In this document: in pieces, positions 58,809 to 64,000 of the stretch
Position numbering within the stretch: the stretch's first letter is position 1
Layout of the letters: the number at the start of each line of letters is the position of its first letter
The notes under the pieces: model-generated
Told to the model about the DNA's origin: nothing
Database searches by the model: none
Seen by the model: only the letters and a program-made list of their open reading frames with translations
Program-made: the position numbers and the translations under genes
Assembly: GCA_019802505.1 (NCBI GenBank)
Contig: JAFMOC010000261.1
Location: 812,001-876,000 of the forward strand
From: Corydoras sp. C115
Lineage: Eukaryota > Chordata > Actinopteri > Siluriformes > Callichthyidae
Length of the DNA: 64,000 nt
Direction: 5' to 3'

Positions 58809-59140
58809 GTTAGAAGACACATACGGCTTCCTTTTTAACCCAAACGTGACCGTTATTTAAGATCCTCATCCTCATCCAGGACTGAGTGGAGGCTGGTCTG
58901 TAGCCTGTAAAGTCTGGGTACGATCAGAATCAACCCTTCTATGTTTTGTCACCGGTTGATTGGTTTCCCCATTGCACTGCCTCTGTGTGCAGTGGACACA
59001 CGGCCACTGGGATTAATGGGCACGGCTATTTGCATATAAAACATGAAGGCTGATTGCATTGCTATGAGATTGAATGAGTGAGGAAAATTTTAGCCCATTA
59101 ATCTTTGTGTCCGGATAAACTGATTTCACTTGCCTTGCTT
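58809..59140. other. Intron after exon 13
   Basis: Unique. If the weak exon 13 donor is skipped, translation stops at 58838. No AATAAA signal is seen nearby. Confidence 0.5.
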
Positions 59141-59142
59141 AA

Positions 59143-59242
59143 AACATTGAGCAGGCATGAATCAGAATCTGAATACTTTATTAATCCCCGTGGGGAAATC
59201 GCAGTTTTTACAGATGCTCCATTAATCCTGTTCATGTATACA
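59143..59242 (+). repeat. Non-LTR-like end and array flank
   Basis: GAATACTTTATTAATCCCCGTGGGGAAATC motif; repeated in shortened form at 59571-59660 inside the array. Confidence 0.75.
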
Positions 59243-60688
59243 GATAAGGTAAGGTGAGGTAAGGGTAAGGTAAGATAAGGTAAGTTAAGGTTAAGGTGAG
59301 GTAAGGTAAGATAAGGGTAAGGTGAGGTAAGGGTAAGGTAAAATAAGGTAAGTTAAGGGTAAGGTGAGGTAAGGTATGATAAGGGTAAGGTGAGGTAAGG
59401 GTAAGATAAGGGTAAGGTGAGGTAAGGGTAAGGTAAGGTAAGGTAAGGTAAGGGTAAGGTGAAGTAAGGGTAAGGTAAGATAATGTAAGGTAAAGTCAGG
59501 TGGGGTAAGGTAAGCGTAGGGTAAGGTTAGGGTAAGGTATGGTTAAGGTAGGGTAAGGAAAGTGAAACATAAAACATTGAGCACGCATGAATCAGAAATC
59601 AGGGAAATCGCAGTTTTTACAGATGCTCCATTAGTCCTGTTCATGTATACAGATAAGGTAAAGGTAAGATAAGGGTAAGGTGAGGTAAGTGTAAGGTAAG
59701 ATAAGGTAAGGTAAGGGTAAGGTGAAGTAAGGGTAAGGTAAGATAAGGTAAGGTAAAGTCAGGTGAGGTAAGGTAAGCGTAGGGTAAGGTTAGGTAAGTT
59801 AAGGGTAAGGTAAGGGTAAGGGTAAGTTAAGGGTAGGGAATGGTTAAGGTAGGGTAAGGAAAGTGTAAGGGTAAGGGTAAAGGTAAGGGTAAAGTTAAGG
59901 TAAGATAAGGTAAGGTAAGTGTAAGGTGAGGTAAGGGTAAGGTAAGGTAAGGTAAGGTAAGGTAAGGATAAGGTAAAATAAGGTAAGGTAAGGGTAAGGT
60001 AAGATAAGGTAAGCGTAGAGTAAGGGAAGGTAAGTTAAGGGTATAGTAAGGGTAAGGGTAAGTTAAGGGTAAGGTATGGGTAAGGTAGGGTAAGGAAAGT
60101 GTAAGGCTAAGGGTAATGGTAAGGTTAGGGTAAGGTAGGGTAAGGGTAAGGGTAAGATAAGATAAGTAAAGTAAGGGTAAGATAAGGTAAGGGGAAGGGA
60201 AGGGGAAGGGAAGGTAAGGGTAAAGGTAAGGGTAAGGTAAGGGTAAAGTTAAGGTAAGATAAGGTAAGGTAAGTGTAAGGTGAGGTAAGGGTAAGGTAAG
60301 GTAAGGTAAGGATAAGGTAAAATAAGGTAAGGTAAGAGTAAGGTAAGATAAGGTAAGCGTAGAGTAAGGTAAGGTAAGGTTAGGGTAAGGTAGGGTAAGG
60401 GTAAGATAAGATAAGTAAAGTAAGGGTAAGATAAGGTAAGGGGAAGGGAAGGGGAGGGGAAGGTAAGGTAAGGGTGAGGTTAAGTAAGGTAAGGTAACGG
60501 TAGGTTAAGGTAAGGGAAAGATTAAGTAAGGTAAGGGTAGGGTAAGGGTAAGTTAAGGGTAAGGTAGGGTAAGGATAAGTAAAGTATAGGAAGGTAAGGT
60601 AAGGGTAAGGTAAGGGTGAGGTTAAGTAAGGTAAGGTAAGGCAACAGTAGGTAAGGGTAAGATTAAGTAGGGTAAGGTAAGGCAAGGT
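59243..60688 (+). repeat. GGTAA(G) satellite, about 1.45 kb
   Basis: Mixed 5- and 6-base units (GGTAA, GGGTAA, GATAA, GGTGA, AGTTAA). GGTAAG recurs throughout on the sense strand. Longer blocks repeat as well (AAAATAAGGTAAGG and GTAAGCGTAGAGTAAGG near 59985 and 60322; AAGTAAAGTAAGGGTAAG near 60165 and 60412). The minus-strand frame over it is an artefact of the repeat. Confidence 0.95.
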
Positions 60689-60880
60689 ACTCCCACAATC
60701 CAAAATCATGGATTCAAGGTAAATTGAATAATCTAAATTGCCCATATAGAGTGTGTGTGTGTGTGTGAGTGAGTGAGTGAGTGCCCAGTGATAGATTGGT
60801 GCCCTGTACTGGGTGTATCTACCCAGCGCCCAAAATGTTCTCCCCTGGATGGGCATGGGGAACCCCCCTTACCCCCCCTC
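60689..60880 (+). repeat. SINE, 5' half missing
   Basis: Starts CTCCCACAATCCAAAATCATGG; follows the satellite directly. Confidence 0.87.
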
Positions 60881-61234
60881 AAATTCCTACAAAAACATTT
60901 GACGGTGTGTTTGTTTTAACTTAAACCTAATCTCTCATGTTATTTAGCTTCGGTTCTGTGACTCCAAGTTTGCGTTCTTTTGATAATGCTGCCCCCTTGT
61001 GGCTGTTCCTTTGTCAGGGCTAAAGAATTGCTGCTAGGAAATCAGGACTTACAGCTAGGGATGTTCTTGAAATTGAATAATTTATTGGAACATCCTTCCT
61101 CTTCACTGGATTAGTGTGCTGTTGGTGCTGCAGGGGTTCTGCCCTGAAATCTGTTTTATCCCTCTGCTCTCTGCTCTTCAGGTCTGGAAGAGAAATGGTC
61201 TTAACTCTTTTGTTCTCTGGCTTTTTGATCACAG
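60881..61234. other. Intron before exon 14
   Basis: Unique sequence; nothing recognised beyond the acceptor region. Confidence 0.45.
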
Positions 61235-61315
61235 CGCACACTCTCTTCGGACTATGACAGTATGCCAGAATCAACCAGCAGTGTAACCTTAAAGGGTTTC
61301 ACTTTGCACACCGAG
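61235..61315 (+). CDS. ush2a: Usherin exon 14 of window (small cytoplasmic exon)
   Basis: 81 nt, phase 0 to phase 0, acceptor TTTTTGATCACAG and donor ACCGAG|GTACTC. It encodes 27 residues rich in Ser/Thr: RTLSSDYDSMPESTSSVTLK, then GFTLHTE. It fits in frame between exons 13 and 15. The human isoform I remember goes from the juxtamembrane part directly to GLADTKI, so this may be the counterpart of the small alternatively included cytoplasmic exon reported in rodent inner ear. That equivalence is inference. The canonical sites and open frame are seen directly. Confidence 0.82.
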
Positions 61316-61410
61316 GTACTCGTGCCTTTACTAGAGTAGAATTTCTGTATGGCCTTTGTATACATTTATGTATTTTCTGTATTTTCTAGTATTTTTTTAG
61401 TAACTCATTC

Positions 61411-61746
61411 ATCCATCCATTATCTCCCGCTTTATCCTCTATTAGGGTCGCGGTGGGGTTCCCCATGCCCATCCAGGGGAGAACGTCTCGAGCGCTGGGC
61501 AGATAGACCCAGGACAGGGTGCCAGTCTATCACTGGGCACACACTCACTCACACAGACACACTCTATATGGGGCAATTTTGAGAATTCAATTGACTTGAT
61601 CCATGTTTTTGGACTGTGGGAGGAAACCGGAGAACCTGGAGGAAACCCACACAGACACGGGGAGAACATGGAAACTCCACCCAGATGGGGATTCGAACCG
61701 GGAATCCCCAGTGCTGAGAGGAGAACATGCTAACCACTAAGCCGCC
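61411..61746 (-). repeat. tRNA-derived SINE
   Basis: (CCAT)n tail after TAACTCATTCAT to CTAAGCCGCC. Confidence 0.92.
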
Positions 61747-61799
61747 TCTTTTTAGTAACTATTATATAATATATATAATATTATAACTAATTTAGCAAT

Positions 61800-62160
61800 T
61801 AGGCGACTCGGTGGTTTAGTGGTTAGCTTGTTCTCCTCTCAGCACTAGGGATTCCCGGTTCGAATCCCCATCTAGGAGTTTCCATGTTCTCCCTGTGTCC
61901 GCGTGGGTTTCCTCCGGGTTCTCCGGTTTCCTCCCGCAGTCCAAAAACATGGATCAAGTCAATAGAGTTCTCCAAATTGCCCCATATAGAGTGTGTATGT
62001 GTAGGTGTCTTTGTGAGTGTGTGCCCAGCGATAGATTGACGCCCTGTCCTGGGTGTATCTGCCCAGCACCCGAAACGTTCTCCCCTGGATGGGCATGGGG
62101 AACCCCACGGCGACCCTAATAGAGGATAAAGCGGGAGATAATGAATGAATGAATGAATGA
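61800..62160 (+). repeat. tRNA-derived SINE before the duplicated acceptor
   Basis: Head GGCGACTCGGTGGTTTAGTGG; (GAAT)n tail runs into the exon-15 acceptor duplicate. Confidence 0.92.
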
Positions 62161-62251
62161 AAATACAGTCCTTCGTTCGAACATCATACGAACATCTTGT
62201 CAGCAGTTGGGTCTGTTTGTGTCCTCAGGGTCTGACCGATACCAAGATTGG
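62161..62251 (+). pseudogene. Partial duplicate of exon 15 acceptor and first codons
   Basis: 91 bp nearly identical to 62703-62793: about 68 bp of intron end including the TGTGTCCTCAG acceptor, then the first 23 bases of the exon (GLTDTKI codons). It is then fused to the interior of a plus-oriented SINE. The frame stays open through the SINE until a TAG near 62387, so use of this acceptor would make a truncated tail. Confidence 0.85.
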
Positions 62252-62700
62252 TATTCGAATCCCCATCTGGGTGGAGTTTTCATGTTCTCCCCATGTCTGT
62301 GTGGGTTTCCTCCGGGTTCTCCGGTTTCCTCCCGCAGTCCTAAAACATGGATCAAGTCAATTGAATTCTCCAAATTGCCCCATATAGAGTGTGTCTGTGT
62401 GAGTGTGTGCCCAGTGATGGATTGGCGCCCTGTACTGGGTTTATCTGCCCAGCGCCTGAGACGTTCTCCCCTGGATGGGCATGGGGAACCCCACCGCGAC
62501 CCCAATAGAGGATAAAGCGGAAGATAATGGATGGATGAATGAATGAATGGTTCAAGATACTTAACAACGGTGGTTTAGTGGTTAGCACGTTGGCATCTGA
62601 GTGCTTGGGATCCAGGTGGGAATCCCAATCTGGGTGAAGTGTATCCTCCAGGTTCTCCAGTTTTCTCCCAATGTTCAAAAAATGTGGGATTCAAGGTATA
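62252..62700 (+). repeat. Headless SINE and SINE 5' half
   Basis: 62252-62548 starts at TATTCGAATCCCC inside the B box, directly fused to the exon-15 piece. 62568-62700 is a 5' half. The joint GAATGGTTCAAGATACTTAAC at 62545 recurs at 63963. Confidence 0.88.
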
Positions 62701-62770
62701 TTAAATACAGTCCTTCGTTTGAACATCATACGAACATCTTGTCAGCAGTTGGGTCTGTTTGTGTCCTCAG

Positions 62771-62979
62771 GGTCTGACCGATACCAAGATTGGCATCAGC
62801 GAACACATCTACAAGAGCAGTATGTCTGTGGTGCAGATTCCAAGCCAGAGTGAGCAAAGTCGGGCCTGTTCCCAGAATTCCCTGCACCGAAGTGTCAGTC
62901 AGCTGATCGAGACGGATAAAAAAACCTCTCTGAAAACCTGCCATGGGACCCAGAGCTGCGGGGCACCAAGAGCGACCTG
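62771..62979 (+). CDS. ush2a: Usherin exon 15 of window (cytoplasmic tail, apparent frameshift)
   Basis: 209 nt from the acceptor TTTGTGTCCTCAG to the donor GACCTG|GTGAGA. It starts in phase 0 with GLTDTKIGISEHIYKSSMSV, later IPSQSEQSRACSQNS and LHRSVSQLIETDKK, clearly the usherin tail. After an A7 run at 62918-62924 the family-like sequence continues in another frame (LSENLPWDPELRGTKSDL). With one more A the exon would be 210 nt, phase 0 to 0. As read, the zero frame gives TSLKTCHGTQSC instead. This is either a real frameshift or a homopolymer error. The PDZ-binding end would be in a later exon outside the window. Confidence 0.88.
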
Positions 62980-63055
62980 GTGAGAGGCATTTCAATGTAC
63001 AGTACATCTCGCTGCCGTTTTCTGAAGTGTTTCTTAACAGTTCTTGATGTTAAGG

Positions 63056-63398
63056 TTCCATTATCTTCCACTTTATCCTCTACTAGGGTCGCGGGGGGGT
63101 TCCCCATGCCCATCCAGGGGAGAACGTTTCGGGCGCTGGGCAGATACACCCAGGACAGGGCGCCAATCCATCGCTGGATACACACTCACTCACACAGACA
63201 CACTCTATACGGGGTAATATGAAGCATTCAATTGACTTGATCCATGTTTTTGGACTGTTGGAGGAAACCGGAGAACCCGGAGGAAACCCACGCAGACACG
63301 GGGAGAACATGGAAACTCCACCCAGATTGGGATTCGAACCAGGAATCCCCAGTGCTGAGAGGAGAACATGCTAACCACTAAGCCACCGTGCCGCCTAC
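63056..63398 (-). repeat. tRNA-derived SINE after exon 15
   Basis: TTATCTTCCACTTTATCC to CCACCGTGCCGCC. Confidence 0.92.
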
Positions 63399-63415
63399 TG
63401 TTAAGATTCTAGTAC

Positions 63416-64000
63416 GAATTTCCTCCGGGTTCTCTGGTTTCCTTCCACAGTCCAAAAACATGGATCAAGTCAATTGAGTTCTCCAAATTGCCCCATATAA
63501 AGTGTGTCTGTGTGTGTGAGTGTGTGCCCAGCGATGGATTGGCGCCCTGTCCTGGGAGTATCTGCCCAGCGCCTGAAAAGTTCTCCCCTGGATGGGCATG
63601 GAGGACCAAAGCCCCCTTCCCCTACCTGAAGATAATGAATTCAGGAATTTAATGGGATCCAGGTTCGAATCCCAATCTGGGTGGAGTTTCCATGTTCTCC
63701 CCGTGTCCGCGTGGGTTTCATCCGAGTTGTCAGGTTTCCTCCCACAGTCCAAAAACATGGATTCAAGGCAAATTGAATGCTCCAAATTGCCCTATATAGA
63801 GTGTGTTTGTGTGAGTGAGTGTGTGCCCAGCAATAGATTGGTGCCCTGTCCTGGGTGTAGCCACCCAGCACCCAGATGCCAACGTTCTCTCCTGGATGGG
63901 CATGGGGAACCCCCCACGCGACCCTAGTAGAGGACAAAGTGGAAGATAATGAATGAATGAATGAATGGTTCAAGATACTTAACAATGACGGTGGTTTAGT
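63416..64000 (+). repeat. Partial plus SINEs at window end
   Basis: 63416-63620 lacks head and tail; 63655-63960 lacks the head; a further head (GGTGGTTTAGT) starts at 63990 after GGTTCAAGATACTTAAC. Confidence 0.88.

Larger units (their letters stand above)
7847..62979 (+). other. ush2a: Usherin gene, 3' portion (15 exons seen)
   Basis: Fifteen plus-strand exons splice with matching phases into one open frame: the C-terminal half of one FN3 domain, 13 further FN3 domains, a transmembrane helix and a cytoplasmic tail. Identification rests on the FN3 series carrying the paired-cysteine motif ACTxxGC, on the stalk segment around exons 11-12, and on the tail motifs GLTDTKI and SLHRSVSQL, which match what I remember of vertebrate usherin. 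Usherin is anchored in the hair-cell stereocilia (ankle links) and the photoreceptor periciliary membrane, where its tail binds PDZ scaffolds. The 5' exons and the final coding exon are outside the window. Every intron is heavily invaded by SINEs and MITEs. Confidence 0.93.

Noticed and set aside
59243..60688. Interstitial telomere array
   Set aside because: The unit is GGTAA/GGGTAA, not a rotation of TTAGGG or CCCTAA.
60380..60856. 158-codon minus-strand frame rich in Leu-Pro-Tyr
   Set aside because: It is the translation of the GGTAA satellite plus a SINE, not a protein.

Overview
The window is one long stretch of a bony-fish genome that holds the 3' part of a single large plus-strand gene. 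I identify the gene as the usherin gene (ush2a). Fifteen exons can be followed from 7847 to 62979. Their splice phases match at every junction, and the joined reading frame gives a tail of repeated fibronectin type III (FN3) domains, a transmembrane helix and a cytoplasmic region. Earlier exons lie upstream of base 1. The last exon or exons, including the PDZ-binding C-terminus expected of usherin, lie beyond base 64000. No other protein-coding gene is supported on either strand.

The organism is probably an otophysan teleost, possibly a catfish. Reasons: vertebrate usherin architecture, very dense tRNA-derived fish SINEs (the 'GGCGGCACGGTGGC' type, similar to elements described from catfish), a dispersed repeat with the 'CACTGCAGTG-ACACTGACATGGTGGTG' core that I associate with characins, catfishes and knifefishes, and abundant (AT)n and (CA)n tracts. 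This assignment is inference.

Layout. 1-7846: intron, mostly SINEs, microsatellites and a fold-back MITE. 7847-19977: exons 1-4 (exon numbers are local to this window). 19978-37031: a 17-kb intron with SINEs, a relic of a ZBED5-like hAT transposon, a tandem repeat array (27699-30170) and several unique stretches. 37032-42185: exons 5-7, including a 1.5-kb exon that encodes four whole FN3 domains. 42186-56846: exons 8-12, separated by SINE clusters, a solo LTR and hAT elements. 58573-62979: exon 13 (transmembrane) and two cytoplasmic exons, interrupted by a 1.4-kb GGTAA(G) satellite.

Usherin is a very large adhesion protein of the stereocilia ankle links in hair cells and of the periciliary membrane of photoreceptors. 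The exons here encode the membrane-proximal stalk, the membrane anchor and the part of the tail that leads to the scaffold-binding end.

The most notable observations concern how mobile DNA meets the splice sites of this gene. (1) A partial duplicate of the exon-15 acceptor and exon start is fused to a SINE. (2) Exon 15 appears to have a one-base frameshift in an A7 run. (3) A very large array of GGTAAG, which resembles a 5' splice site, lies in the intron after exon 13. (4) (TG)n tracts abut two acceptors of frame-preserving exons. (5) The same MITE terminus sits just upstream of three different acceptors. (6) A 61-bp piece of exon 1 has been copied into a MITE.
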